The position numbers were made by a program, and so were the translations under genes. From contig JAKURV010000008.1 in assembly GCA_022452035.1 (NCBI GenBank), positions 1 through 64,000 of the forward strand: a stretch of DNA of 64,000 nucleotides. Reading direction: 5' to 3'. The DNA is from Acidimicrobiales bacterium. GTDB taxonomy: Bacteria > Actinomycetota > Acidimicrobiia > Acidimicrobiales > MedAcidi-G1. Position 1 is the first letter of the stretch; each line of letters opens with the position of its first letter. The notes under the pieces are model-generated. The model did no database searches. It was not told where the DNA came from and saw only the letters and a program-made list of their open reading frames with translations. Of the stretch, positions 50,227 to 59,689 are shown one piece after another.

Positions 50227-50652
50227 GTGCCCGATGACCGGATTGACGCCCTCACTGACCGCCTCGCTATCGAGGATCTGCTGACTCGCTACGCCACGGC
50301 CGTGGATCAGCGGGACTGGGACCTTTACCGGTCGGTGTTCACCGCTGACGCTGAGGTGGACTACACGTCGGCCGGTGGCACCGCCGGGACGGTCGACGAG
50401 GTCGTGGCCTTCTTGGACGCCGCCTTGTCCGGCTTCGAGATGACCCAGCATTTGGTGGGCAACGTGGACGCCGTCGTGGATGGTGACGAGGCCCGGGTCA
50501 CAGCGGTGTTCACCAACCCGCTTCGCCTGGCCGGAGGCGATACCTGGTTCACCGGCGGCTGGTACCACCATGACCTAGTCCGCACCGCCGACGGCTGGCG
50601 TAGCCGCCGACTCCGCGAGGAGTCAGCGTGGTTCGACCGGGCTCCTTTCTGA
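50227..50652 (+). CDS. SnoaL-like (NTF2-fold) protein
   Basis: A 141-aa SnoaL_4-type protein: IEDLLTRYATAVDQRDWDLYRSVFTADAEVDYTSAGG is the canonical N-terminal half (residues about 15-52), then MTQHLVGNVDAVVDGDEARVTA and GGWYHHDLVRTADGWRSRRLREE. The histidine in QHLVGN and aspartate in EVDY are candidate active-site residues. It may isomerise or dehydrate a steroid-like intermediate. GTG start. An SDR gene follows on the same strand. Confidence 0.83.
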   Translation: MPDDRIDALTDRLAIEDLLTRYATAVDQRDWDLYRSVFTADAEVDYTSAGGTAGTVDEVVAFLDAALSGFEMTQHLVGNVDAVVDGDEARVTAVFTNPLRLAGGDTWFTGGWYHHDLVRTADGWRSRRLREESAWFDRAPF

Positions 50653-50699
50653 TCGCAACGCCCTCAACACCCCACCCAACGCAGAAGAAAGAACCGACC

Positions 50700-51527
50700 A
50701 TGGCCCATCCTCTCGACTACAACGACCGGACCGTGGTGGTCACCGGCGCCGCCACCGGTATGGGCGCCGAGACGGTGGCCCTGCTGGACACCCTGGGCGC
50801 CTACGTCCACGCTGTGGACATCGTCGACGTCGCTGGCCCGGTGGCCTCCACCCACCGGGTGGACATCGGCGACCCTGCATCTATCGATGTCGTGCTGGCT
50901 GACCTGCCTGACCGGATCCATGCCTTAGTGAACTGCGCCGGGATCCCCGGTGGCACCCGCTTCGACGCCCGCACCGTCATGCGGGTCAACTTCCTCGGCC
51001 TCCGCTACCTCTCCGAGGCCATCTTCGACCGCATCGCCCCCGGTGGCTCGATCACCAGCGTCGCCTCGTTGGCCGGCGGCGGGTGGACCAACCACGTGGC
51101 CGAACTATCCGAACTGATGGCCGCCGATAGCTTCGCCGACGGCGACACTTGGCTGAACGGGCGCGAGGAACTGCTCGGCGACGGATACAGCTTCTCCAAG
51201 GAGTGCGTCCAGTACTGGACCATGTGGCGGTCGACCACCGCCGTGAAGGCCGGAGTCCGGGTGAACAGCATCTGCCCCGGCGTAACCGACACCAAGATCT
51301 TGGTCGACTTCCGGGAAGCCATGGGCGAAGGGGCTATCCAGATGGCCACCGACGCCGGTATCGGCCGACCGGCCACGCCCGACGAGATGGCTCCGGCCCT
51401 GCTGTTCCTGGGTAGCGACCGGGCGGCCAGCTACGTGAACGGCGTCAACCTGATCATCGATGGGGGCTTCATGGCCGCCATGACTACCGGTCAGGTCGAC
51501 TTCTCGCGCTACGACCTCGGGAGCTGA
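50700..51527 (+). CDS. SDR of the 3-alpha-HSD / coniferyl-alcohol dehydrogenase type
   Basis: A 275-aa SDR. TGAATGMGAETVALL binds the cofactor. An unusually short central region carries VNCAGIPGG, and SVASLAGGGW gives the serine. An inserted loop of about 30 residues precedes YSFSKECVQYW (YxxxK). This layout, short fold and insertion before the tyrosine, is that of 3-alpha-hydroxysteroid dehydrogenase/carbonyl reductase. ATG at 50700 follows the SnoaL stop by 47 bp. A steroid hydroxyl is a plausible substrate given the adjacent P450. Confidence 0.87.
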   Translation: MAHPLDYNDRTVVVTGAATGMGAETVALLDTLGAYVHAVDIVDVAGPVASTHRVDIGDPASIDVVLADLPDRIHALVNCAGIPGGTRFDARTVMRVNFLGLRYLSEAIFDRIAPGGSITSVASLAGGGWTNHVAELSELMAADSFADGDTWLNGREELLGDGYSFSKECVQYWTMWRSTTAVKAGVRVNSICPGVTDTKILVDFREAMGEGAIQMATDAGIGRPATPDEMAPALLFLGSDRAASYVNGVNLIIDGGFMAAMTTGQVDFSRYDLGS

Positions 51528-51560
51528 GGCCCCAAAGGTTGTCGACCTTGATGGTCGACC

Positions 51561-52382
51561 TCAGCGCAGGGGTTCCGGGTTGCGGTCGGCCCGGAGGTCC
51601 TCGATTCGCTTCTCGGCGAACCCCACGGTGAACGGGTGGGTGAACACCCAGAAGCGGTCGGTACGCACGGCGTCCACCACCCGGGCGGCCACGTCAACCG
51701 GCTCGATGCCCCGCTCCTCAAGCATGGCCGACAGGCCGGGGATCATGGCATCGTGTCCGTCCTCGACCTCCACCCAGTCGGGACGGACCCGGGCCACGTC
51801 GAAAACTTGCGTCCGGACGAACTCCGGGCATAGGCACGACACCCCAACCGGCGTCGGCTCCAACTCGCGGTAAAGGGCCTCGGACAAGCCAACCACAGCG
51901 TGTTTGGACGCGCAGTACATGCCCAGGACCTCAGTGGTCATCACGCCAGCCTGAGATGACACGTTGACGATGTGGCCGACGCCCGCCTCCACCATCCGAG
52001 GGGCGAACGTCGTCACGCCGTGAGCCACCCCCAGCACGTTGACGCCGATCGTCCACCTCCACTCGGCCGGCGTGGTGGCCAGCATGGGTCCGGTCGGCCC
52101 AACACCAGCGTTGTTGCACAGGACGTGCACGTCGCCGTGCCGCTCCCAGCATTGCTCGGCCATCCTGGCAACGGCATCGGGATCGGCTACGTCGCACACC
52201 ACGCCGAAGACGTCGCCGCCGTCGGCCGACAGCCGGGCCACCTGGGCGTCCAGCCCGGAACCGTCTAGGTCCGACAGCACGACCGACATCCCCTCGCCTA
52301 GGAACGCCTCCACCATGGCCAGCCCGATGCCCGACGCCGCTCCGGTCACCACGGCCACCCGACCCTCCAACTGCTCGATCAC
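51561..52382 (-). CDS. Short-chain dehydrogenase/reductase (SDR)
   Basis: A 273-aa SDR: TGAASGIGLAMVEAF, NNAGVGPTG, VNVSSQAG with the serine and YCASK as YxxxK. Its C-terminal tail is longer than in FabG-like SDRs and ends in FWVFTHPFTVGFAEKRIEDLRADRNPEP, a terminus common among actinobacterial SDRs of unknown substrate. GTG start. It converges with the 3-alpha-HSD-like gene and diverges from the CaiB gene. Confidence 0.87.
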   Translation of the reverse strand: MIEQLEGRVAVVTGAASGIGLAMVEAFLGEGMSVVLSDLDGSGLDAQVARLSADGGDVFGVVCDVADPDAVARMAEQCWERHGDVHVLCNNAGVGPTGPMLATTPAEWRWTIGVNVLGVAHGVTTFAPRMVEAGVGHIVNVSSQAGVMTTEVLGMYCASKHAVVGLSEALYRELEPTPVGVSCLCPEFVRTQVFDVARVRPDWVEVEDGHDAMIPGLSAMLEERGIEPVDVAARVVDAVRTDRFWVFTHPFTVGFAEKRIEDLRADRNPEPLR

Positions 52383-52481
52383 GGCCCCTCCCTCCGATCA
52401 CCGGATACATGCGGGTCCGCCGACCGTAGGCGCCCACCGTCCAACTCATCCACCGTCGAACGCCACGGCTACCGTCGCCCT

Positions 52482-53669
52482 ATGCCCGGTCCCCTCGACG
52501 GAATCCGTATCGTTGACCTGTCGGTGGCCCTCACCGGACCGCTGGCTACAGGAATGCTGGTCGACCAGGGCGCCGAGTGCATCAAGATCGAGCAGGCCCC
52601 CATCGGCGACGTCGTCCGCTGGCTGGGGACCTCGATGGCTGGCGTGTCGGCCATGTTCCAGGTAGCGAACCGGGGCAAACGATCCATCGTGCTGGATCTT
52701 CGCCAGGAGGAGGGTTTGGCCATCCTGCGCGACCTGGTGGCCGAGGCCGACGTGTTCGTCCAGAACTTCCGTCCCGGGGTGGCCGAACGCCTCGGCGTGG
52801 CCTTCGAAGACATCCGAGCCCTCCGCCCCGACATCGTCTATGCCGACCTGACCGGCTTCGGCCCCGACGGCCCTTACAGCCAGCGTCGGGTCTACGACAC
52901 GGTGATTCAGGGCCAGTCGGGGCTGGCGGCCAGCCAGACCGGCATCCGCGACGACCAACCCAAGCTCATCAAGCAGTTGATCTGCGACAAGGTCACGGCC
53001 TACACGGCCTGCCAGGCCATCACGGCCGCCCTTCTGGCCCGGGAGCGGGGTTCTGGCGGACAGCACCTGGAGCTGTCCATGCTGGACGCCTGCATCGCCT
53101 TCATGTTCGTGGACGCCGCCGACCACGAGGTAATCCTGGATGGCGACCACTCAGGACCCCAGGCCGTGGCCGCCTATAACACCCCGTTTGCCTTCCGCGA
53201 CGGGTTCGCCACGGTCGCCGTTCCCGACGACGAGGAATTCCACGGCCTAGCCCGGGCCATGGGCGTAGATAGCTCCGACCCCGACCTGGCCACCGTGAGG
53301 GACCGGGTAGCACACCCCGACAAGACCCGGAGCTTCCACCTCCAGGTCCGGGAAAACGCTCGGCAGCTCACCACGGCAGAGGCTGAGGCCCACCTGGAGA
53401 ACAACGGCGTCCCGTTCGGCATCGTGCGGCTGGTGAGCGAGGTCGCCCACGACCCGCAGGTAGTGGCTAACGCCCTATTTTCCGAGTTCGACCACCCCGC
53501 CGCCGGGCGGATCCGACACCACCGGTCGCCGACTCGGTTCCACGGCACCCCGGCGGAGTTCCGGGAGCCGGCGGCTCCCACCCTGGGACAGCACTCCGAC
53601 GAGGTCGCCGCGGAGACCGGACGAGGTGACCGAATCAATCAACTGCGGTCCGCCGGCGTGATTCGGTGA
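52482..53669 (+). CDS. CaiB/BaiF family (class III) CoA-transferase
   Basis: A 395-aa class III CoA-transferase. GIRIVDLSVALTGPLATGMLVDQGAECIKIE is the N-terminal signature (residues about 5-35), ANRGKRSIVLDLR and FVQNFRPGVAERLG follow, and the catalytic aspartate is in LSMLDACIAF. It transfers CoA between carboxylic acids, for example onto bile-acid-like or carnitine-like substrates. Its TGA overlaps the GTG of the Nudix gene. It stands near the P450/SDR genes, consistent with substrate activation. Confidence 0.93.
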   Translation: MPGPLDGIRIVDLSVALTGPLATGMLVDQGAECIKIEQAPIGDVVRWLGTSMAGVSAMFQVANRGKRSIVLDLRQEEGLAILRDLVAEADVFVQNFRPGVAERLGVAFEDIRALRPDIVYADLTGFGPDGPYSQRRVYDTVIQGQSGLAASQTGIRDDQPKLIKQLICDKVTAYTACQAITAALLARERGSGGQHLELSMLDACIAFMFVDAADHEVILDGDHSGPQAVAAYNTPFAFRDGFATVAVPDDEEFHGLARAMGVDSSDPDLATVRDRVAHPDKTRSFHLQVRENARQLTTAEAEAHLENNGVPFGIVRLVSEVAHDPQVVANALFSEFDHPAAGRIRHHRSPTRFHGTPAEFREPAAPTLGQHSDEVAAETGRGDRINQLRSAGVIR

Positions 53670-54415
53670 CGTCGTCCGGGCACCGGGACCACCGGCGCTA
53701 CGACGCCTACGCCCGAAACCACGAGGAGTACGGGGACTCGGAACTCATCCCGGCCGCCACCGTGGTCGTCCTGCGGGACACCGAAACCGGGCTAGAGACC
53801 CTCATGCTCCACAGAAACTCGAAGATCGCCTTTGGCGGGATGTGGGTGTTCCCGGGTGGACGGGTCGACGAGGAGGACACCGTGGCTAGCGCCGACGGCC
53901 AAATCGACGAGTTGACCACGGCCGCTGCGGCCGCCGCACGCGAAGCCGCCGAAGAGGCCGCCGTAGTCGTGGACCCGACAGGCCTGGTCTGGTTCGCCCA
54001 CTGGGTACCCCCGCCGATCACGCCCCGCCGCTACGCCACCTTTTTCTTCGCTGCCCGGCTGGACGACGCAGCCGGCCCGGTTACCGTCGACGAGGGCGAG
54101 ATCACCGAGCACGAGTGGATGCGACCCGACGACGCCTTGGCCCGCCGTGACGCTGGGGAGATTGAACTGGCCCCGCCCACCTGGATGACCCTGCACCGGC
54201 TAGACGGGTTCGATGACGTAAACACCGCCCTGACCGCCCTGACCGCCGCCGAACCTGCCTTCTACGAGACCCACATGGCCCGGACCGACGAGGGCCCGGT
54301 GGCCATGTGGGAGGGCGACGCCGGCTACGAGGGCGTTGACCCGTCACAGCCCGGACCACGCCACCGGCTCACCATGGCCGAGGACCGCTACTCCTTCCAG
54401 GACGACCGGACCTGA
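53666..54415 (+). CDS. Nudix hydrolase with an insertion in the Nudix box (NUDT19-like)
   Basis: A 249-aa Nudix protein. The box starts normally (FPGGRVDEED) but about 20 residues rich in alanine intervene before AAAREAAEEAAVVV, the REUxEExGU half. NUDT19-type CoA diphosphatases have such insertions. It also has RRYATFFFAARL and a C-terminal DPSQPGPRHRLTM segment. Cleavage of CoA or acyl-CoA would fit the coupling to a CoA-transferase gene (GTGA overlap), but this is inference. Confidence 0.85.
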   Translation: MTSSGHRDHRRYDAYARNHEEYGDSELIPAATVVVLRDTETGLETLMLHRNSKIAFGGMWVFPGGRVDEEDTVASADGQIDELTTAAAAAAREAAEEAAVVVDPTGLVWFAHWVPPPITPRRYATFFFAARLDDAAGPVTVDEGEITEHEWMRPDDALARRDAGEIELAPPTWMTLHRLDGFDDVNTALTALTAAEPAFYETHMARTDEGPVAMWEGDAGYEGVDPSQPGPRHRLTMAEDRYSFQDDRT

Positions 54416-54459
54416 CCACGCCCGGGTCAACGGCCCCGCCCGACCTACCATCGGCGCCC

Positions 54460-56808
54460 GTGGACCCTGCATCGCCCGACCTGGTCGGCCTGAGCGCCGA
54501 CGACGTCACCACCCGCCGGGCCGACGGCCGGGTAAACGACGTACCCGACGCCCCGGTCCGCACTACAAGCCAGATCCTGCGAGCCAACGTCCTCACCCCA
54601 GTCAACGCCATCATGGGCAGCCTGCTGGCCGTCATCCTGGTGGCCGGCTTCCCGGGTGACGCCCTGTTCGCCGGAGTGATTGTCTCCAACAGTGTGATCG
54701 GCACCTTCCAAGAACTACGGGCCCGACGCACCCTGACCACCCTGGCCGTGCTCTCGGCCCCCCGAGCCCGGGTAGTCCGCGAGGCAGCCACCAGCGAGGT
54801 GCCGGTCTCCGAGGTGGTGGCCGACGAGCTCCTGGCGCTCGAACCGGGCGACCAGGTGGTGGTCGACGGGACGGTCGTGGCGGCCACCGGGCTGGAGGTC
54901 GACGAGTCCCTGCTGACCGGAGAGGCCGACCCGGTCGACAAGACAGTTGGCGACGAGGTCCTCTCGGGCAGCTTCGTATCGGCCGGTTCGGGCCACTACC
55001 GAGCCACCCGGATCGGGGCCGGCTCGTACGCCGTATCCCTGGCCGAGGAGGCGCGACGGTTCACGCTGGTCGATAGCGAGCTCCGCTCGGGGGTTGACGT
55101 CATCCTGTGGTGGCTGACCCTCATCATCCCTCCAGCAGCCGGCCTGCTCCTGCTCCGCCTGCTGGTCACCGAAGACCATTGGGAAGAAGCCCTCCGGGGC
55201 ACGGTGGCCGCTGCGGTGGCCATGGTCCCTGACGGGCTGGTCCTCCTGACCAGCCTCTCGTTCATCGTGGGCGTGATAGCCCTGGCCCGGCGACAGGCCC
55301 TGGCCCGCGAGCTGGCCTCCGTCGAGCTACTGGCCCGGGTCGACGTGTTGTGCCTCGACAAAACGGGGACAATCACCACCGGGGAGATCGCGTTCGCCGA
55401 CCTGGAGACCATCGGTGCTACCAGTAGAACCGAGGCGGAAGCTGCGGTCGGCGCCATGGCCGGAGTCGACCCTTCACCCAACGCCACCCTGGCCGCTCTG
55501 GCTGCCGCCCTAGACGACCCCGGCTGGTCGGCCAACGCCGTGGTGCCCTTCTCCTCGGCCCGCAAGTGGGCAGCCGCTGACTTCGGAGACCACGGCACCC
55601 TGCACCTGGGGGCCCCGGACGTCCTACTCCCCGAAGGCGAGTGGGCCGTGGCCCGGGACCGGGTGGCCAACCTGGCCGCTGCCGGACAGCGGGTCATGGT
55701 CCTCACCCGATCGGACGCCGGAACGTGTGATCCCGATGCACTCCCGTCGGCCCGCCTACCCATGTGCCTGGTGCTCCTGGAGGACACCGTGAAGCCGGAC
55801 GCCCCGGAGATCCTGTCCTGGTTCGTCGACCAGGGGGTGACCCTGAAGGTCGTCTCAGGTGACCACCCGGAGACAGCGGCGGCCGTAGCCCGACGAGCTG
55901 GCGTCCCCAACGCACAAACGGGGGTCGACGCCCGCACACTGCCCGACGACTCGGAGGCTCTGGCCGACGCGATGGCCGACTCGGCGGTCTTCGGCCGGGT
56001 CACCCCCCACCAGAAGCGGGCCATGGTCGACGCCCTGCAGGCCCGGGGCCACACGGTGGCTATGACGGGAGACGGAGTGAACGACGTCCTGGCCCTCAAG
56101 GACGCCGACATGGGCATAGCCATGGGGTCGGGTAGCTCGGCCACCCGGGCTGTGGCCCAGCTGGTGCTACTCGACGACCGGTTCGCCACCTTGCCCCGGG
56201 TGATGGCCGAGGGGCGGCGAGTCATCAACAACGTGGAGCGGGTGGCCAACCTGTTCATCGCCAAGGCCACCTACGCCGTCCTGCTGACCGCCCTAGTGGG
56301 CCTGTTCGGCGTGCCGTTTCCGTTCCTGCCCAAACAGCTGACCCTCATCGGGACGATCTCCGTGGGAGTTCCCGGTTTCTTCCTAGCCCTAGCACCCGAT
56401 GCCTCGCTGGTCCGTCCGGGGTTCCTCCCCCGGGTGTTGCGCTACGCCGCGCCGGTGGGAGCGGTGGCCGCTGCGGCGACCTTCACCGCCTACGAGGTGG
56501 TGCGACGGAGCGAAGCCCCACTGGCCGAAGCCCGCACCGCGGCCACCCTCACGCTGCTGGCCATCAGCCTGGTCATCCTGTTGGGTATCAGCCGACCCCT
56601 GCGGCCCTGGAAGGTCGGCCTGGCAGCCGCCATGGGCGGCTGGTACGCGCTGACCATGGCCTGGGACTTCCCCCGGGACTACTTCGAGCTGGTGGTACCC
56701 GACGCACGGGCCTGGCTGGTCGCCGCGGTAGCCACGGTGGGCGGCGGGCTCCTAGTCGCCGTCGTACCGCGGTGGGTGGCCCGACGGCGGGCCGGGACAG
56801 ACGACTAG
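54460..56808 (+). CDS. ctpE: P-type cation-transporting ATPase (CtpE-like)
   Basis: A 782-aa P-type ATPase. The opening GLSADDVTTRRADGRVND and SQILRANVLTPVNAIMGSLL match the mycobacterial CtpE group. The actuator motif is LLTGEADP; the phosphorylation site is DKTGTIT near residue 300; the hinge is TGDGVNDVLALKDADMGIAMG near 536. About eight to ten transmembrane helices, six of them after residue 590. CtpE transports Ca2+ in mycobacteria; the substrate here is inferred. GTG start 44 bp after the Nudix gene. Confidence 0.9.
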   Translation: MDPASPDLVGLSADDVTTRRADGRVNDVPDAPVRTTSQILRANVLTPVNAIMGSLLAVILVAGFPGDALFAGVIVSNSVIGTFQELRARRTLTTLAVLSAPRARVVREAATSEVPVSEVVADELLALEPGDQVVVDGTVVAATGLEVDESLLTGEADPVDKTVGDEVLSGSFVSAGSGHYRATRIGAGSYAVSLAEEARRFTLVDSELRSGVDVILWWLTLIIPPAAGLLLLRLLVTEDHWEEALRGTVAAAVAMVPDGLVLLTSLSFIVGVIALARRQALARELASVELLARVDVLCLDKTGTITTGEIAFADLETIGATSRTEAEAAVGAMAGVDPSPNATLAALAAALDDPGWSANAVVPFSSARKWAAADFGDHGTLHLGAPDVLLPEGEWAVARDRVANLAAAGQRVMVLTRSDAGTCDPDALPSARLPMCLVLLEDTVKPDAPEILSWFVDQGVTLKVVSGDHPETAAAVARRAGVPNAQTGVDARTLPDDSEALADAMADSAVFGRVTPHQKRAMVDALQARGHTVAMTGDGVNDVLALKDADMGIAMGSGSSATRAVAQLVLLDDRFATLPRVMAEGRRVINNVERVANLFIAKATYAVLLTALVGLFGVPFPFLPKQLTLIGTISVGVPGFFLALAPDASLVRPGFLPRVLRYAAPVGAVAAAATFTAYEVVRRSEAPLAEARTAATLTLLAISLVILLGISRPLRPWKVGLAAAMGGWYALTMAWDFPRDYFELVVPDARAWLVAAVATVGGGLLVAVVPRWVARRRAGTDD

Positions 56809-56865
56809 CGTCCCCTTCCGGAGCAGGTTTCAACGACGATCCCCGCTAAGTCCGAAGGGTCACCG

Positions 56866-58131
56866 ATGACCGACACCACCAGCCTCTTCGCCACGGCGCT
56901 GGCCCAGTTCAAACGGGGAGCCGACCTGATCGACCTCCCCGACGACCTTCGGTCGATCCTCTCGCAGCCCAAGAACGAGGTCATCGTCAACTTCCCAGTC
57001 CGGATGAACGACGGTTCCTACCGGGTGTTCCGTGGCTACCGGATCCAGCACAGCAACCTGCTGGGCCCCTACAAGGGCGGGGTTCGGTTCCACCCCCTGG
57101 TGAACCTGGACGAGGTGAAAGCCCTGGCCTCGTGGATGACCTGGAAGTCGGCCTTGTGCGAGATCCCATTCGGCGGGGCCAAGGGCGGCATCTCGTTCGA
57201 CCCGAACACCCTGGAAGCCGACGAACTGGAGCGGGTGGTGCGCCGGTTCACCCACGCCCTGGGCGAAAACATCGGGCCCGACCACGACATCCCAGCCCCC
57301 GACCTGGGCAGCAACGCCCAGTCAATGGTGTGGATGATGGACACCTACGCCAACTCCACCGGCGCGACCGAGCGTCAGAACGTCAAGCGGATCGTGACCG
57401 GCAAGACGCTAGAGACAGGGGGAAGCCCCGGCCGGGAGAAGGCCACCGGGCAGGGCGTGGTGTTCTGCCTCCAGCACTGGGCCGACGAGGTGGGGTTTGA
57501 TCTGGCCGGTGCGACAGCCAGCCTCCAGGGCTTCGGCAACGTGGGCTCAGCCGCCGGTCGGATCCTCCAGGTCCACGGTGTCCGGATAGTGGCCGTCGCC
57601 GACCACGGAGGGGCAATCGCCGACGAGGATGGGATTGACGCCTTTGAACTGACCGACTGGGTCCGGGAGCACGGCTCGGTTGCCGGCTTCCCGCGGGCCA
57701 TGTGGATCGACCCCGACGACTACTGGGCCGTCCCAACCGACCTCCTCTTGCCGGCCGCCCTGGAGAACCAGATCACGATCGAGAACGTGCACCAGATCCA
57801 GGCCCGGGTCGTCGTGGAGGCGGCCAACGGCCCGACCTCGTTGGAGGCCGAGCAGGTCCTGGCCGATCGGGGGATCGACGTTCTGCCTGACATCCTGGTA
57901 AACGCCGGCGGCGTGATCGTCTCGTACTTTGAGTGGCTCCAGAACCGTTCAGCGCAACGATGGAGCCTCGAGGACGTGGACTTCAAGCTCCGGGACACCC
58001 TGTGGCAGGCCTGCGACGCAGTGGCCAACCTGCGCGCCGAGCTCGAGGCACCGTCGCGACGGGACGCCGCCTATGCGGTGGCCCTGCGTCGGCTCCAGGT
58101 CGTTTACCAGCAGCGGGGCATCTTCCCCTGA
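56866..58131 (+). CDS. gdhA: Glutamate dehydrogenase (Glu/Leu/Phe/Val family)
   Basis: A 421-aa hexameric-type dehydrogenase. GPYKGGVRFHP, the catalytic-lysine motif PFGGAKGGI, PAPDLGSNAQSMVWMMDTYA, and the NAD domain with LQGFGNVGSAAG are all in order. It interconverts glutamate and 2-oxoglutarate plus ammonia. The size (about 420 aa) matches the NAD-preferring GDH class rather than the 450-aa NADP class. ATG at 56866. It stands alone, 57 bp after the ATPase gene. Confidence 0.95.
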   Translation: MTDTTSLFATALAQFKRGADLIDLPDDLRSILSQPKNEVIVNFPVRMNDGSYRVFRGYRIQHSNLLGPYKGGVRFHPLVNLDEVKALASWMTWKSALCEIPFGGAKGGISFDPNTLEADELERVVRRFTHALGENIGPDHDIPAPDLGSNAQSMVWMMDTYANSTGATERQNVKRIVTGKTLETGGSPGREKATGQGVVFCLQHWADEVGFDLAGATASLQGFGNVGSAAGRILQVHGVRIVAVADHGGAIADEDGIDAFELTDWVREHGSVAGFPRAMWIDPDDYWAVPTDLLLPAALENQITIENVHQIQARVVVEAANGPTSLEAEQVLADRGIDVLPDILVNAGGVIVSYFEWLQNRSAQRWSLEDVDFKLRDTLWQACDAVANLRAELEAPSRRDAAYAVALRRLQVVYQQRGIFP

Positions 58132-58183
58132 TCCCCAAGGGCCCCCGGTCGGGCACGACGGCTGGCACACCGAGGTGGTAGGC

Positions 58184-58864
58184 GTGGAGCCCACGGCCGG
58201 TGAGGTCCGAACGCTTTTGATCGGCGACGACCCCCTGACCGAGGGGCTGCACGAGGGCCTGGTCGTTCAGGGGCACATAGTGGCCACCGTGGCCACGCGC
58301 CCCTCCGGAGGCCGAGAGACCCTGGCAGCAGCCGTCGACGCCGCCGTAGCCCTACTGGGACGGACCGACCTGGTCGTCCACGTCCCCCGTCGCCCCATGG
58401 ATCCCGTTTCCCTGGTCGATCAGGCCACCGCCGACTGGGTGGCTGCCTGCGAGGCCCCGATGGCCGAGGCGTTGGCCGTGGTCCGGACATGTCGACCACA
58501 TCTGGGCAGTGGCTCCCGGCTGGCCTGGGTGGTGCCCACGGTGGCCCTGGGAGGCGCCGCCGGATTCGCCGGGGCAGCGGCGGCCGCCGAGGGGATCCGG
58601 TCGCTAGCCAAGGGAGCAGCACGCCAGTGGGGATCCGAGGGCATCGGAACGGCGGTCCTCGCAGTGTCCCCCGAGGTGGCCTTCGGACCCGACGCCGGTG
58701 CGCCACTGGTTGCCACCACCACGTTGGCCGATTCCGCCCTAGCCCGACCAGGTCACCCGGTTTACGACCTGGCGCCGATCCTAAGCCTCCTGGCCGATCC
58801 GGCCTCAGCAGCCCTCACCGGGGCCACGCTGGTCGCCGATGGCGGCGTCTGGATGTCGCCGTGA
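58184..58864 (+). CDS. Degenerate SDR-fold protein lacking the catalytic YxxxK
   Basis: A 226-aa Rossmann-like protein with the SDR C-terminus LTGATLVADGGVWMSP and the helix SLAKGAARQWGSEGIGTAVLAVSP. The cofactor motif is replaced by LIGDDPLTEGLHEG (no TGxxxGxG), and at the expected YxxxK position the sequence runs GFAGAAAAAEGIRSLAK, without tyrosine or paired lysine. It probably cannot perform normal SDR catalysis and may be a non-catalytic partner of the intact SDR encoded immediately downstream (GTGA overlap). GTG at 58184 follows GAGGTGG; GTG at 58175 is the alternative. Confidence 0.72.
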   Translation: MEPTAGEVRTLLIGDDPLTEGLHEGLVVQGHIVATVATRPSGGRETLAAAVDAAVALLGRTDLVVHVPRRPMDPVSLVDQATADWVAACEAPMAEALAVVRTCRPHLGSGSRLAWVVPTVALGGAAGFAGAAAAAEGIRSLAKGAARQWGSEGIGTAVLAVSPEVAFGPDAGAPLVATTTLADSALARPGHPVYDLAPILSLLADPASAALTGATLVADGGVWMSP

Positions 58865-59631
58865 CCGGGACGCTCCTCCTTAAGGACCGGGTGGCCCTGG
58901 TCACCGGCGGCGGCTCTGGCCTGGGCCTCGGTATGGCCACCGCCATGGCCCGCCACGGGGCGGCCGTGGTCCTGGCCTGTCGCCGACCGGAGACCGGCGA
59001 GGTGGCGGCCGCTGCCCTCCGGGACACCGGGTACGACGCCCGGTGCGTCCGGTGTGACGTGACATCGACCGAGGATCTGGAAGCCGCCGTTGCGTCCACC
59101 GTGACAACCCACGGACGGTTGGACTGCCTGGTTCACAACGCAGTGGCCCCACCCGGCCCCCCGGGCCCGGTGGAGGAGGTGGACCTCAACCGGTGGGAAG
59201 CCCTGGTGGCCACCTCCCTGCGCGCCGTATTCGACGGGGCTCGGGCCGCCTACCCGTACCTGAGGGCGGCCGGCGGCTCGATGGTTCTGATGACCTCGGC
59301 TTCGGGCATCGAGGGGAGCGCCTCACTCCCCGCCTACGCCATGGTGAAGGCCGCTCAACGCACCCTGGCCAAGGGCCTGGCCGTCGAGTGGGGCCCGGTC
59401 GGAATCCGGGTGAACTGCATCGCCCCGCTGGGGCTGACCGGCGCTCTGTCAGCAGCGTGCGAGGTGAACCCGGTCCTCGAGGAGCGGCTGGTGCGCCGAA
59501 CCCCGCTGGGACGGCTCGGTGACCCCGTTGAAGACGTGGGTCCGGCAGCGGTGTTCCTAGCCAGCGACCTGGCGCGCTACGTCACCGGCCAGACACTGGT
59601 GGTAGACGGGGGTGGGTTCCTAGGGCTCTGA
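58861..59631 (+). CDS. Short-chain dehydrogenase/reductase (SDR)
   Basis: A 256-aa SDR: TGGGSGLGLGMATAMA, VHNAVAPPG at the NNAG site, LMTSASGIEG with the serine, YAMVK as YxxxK, and the ending YVTGQTLVVDGGGFLGL. GTG at 58861 overlaps the stop of the degenerate SDR gene, so both are likely made in equal amounts. A long open frame upstream in the same phase is a shadow. It converges with whiB; two hairpins lie in the 58-bp spacer. Confidence 0.88.
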   Translation: MTGTLLLKDRVALVTGGGSGLGLGMATAMARHGAAVVLACRRPETGEVAAAALRDTGYDARCVRCDVTSTEDLEAAVASTVTTHGRLDCLVHNAVAPPGPPGPVEEVDLNRWEALVATSLRAVFDGARAAYPYLRAAGGSMVLMTSASGIEGSASLPAYAMVKAAQRTLAKGLAVEWGPVGIRVNCIAPLGLTGALSAACEVNPVLEERLVRRTPLGRLGDPVEDVGPAAVFLASDLARYVTGQTLVVDGGGFLGL

Positions 59632-59682
59632 CCGTCGGTCGACGGAGGCGGGTTTCCAGGACCGGGACCGTCGATGGACGGT
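59632..59682. terminator. Two short hairpins between convergent SDR and whiB genes
   Basis: CCGTC-GGTC-GACGG at 59632-59645 and ACCGTC-GATG-GACGGT at 59667-59682 are perfect small stems. They sit between convergent stops at 59631 and 59690. There is no U-tract, so termination, possibly bidirectional, is only suggested by position. Confidence 0.4.
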
Positions 59683-59689
59683 CGCCCGC

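Noticed and set aside
59632-59645. GGTC-loop hairpin after the SDR stop as another SECIS
   Set aside because: It starts directly after the stop codon, too close for a SECIS, and no homologous protein sequence continues past the TGA.
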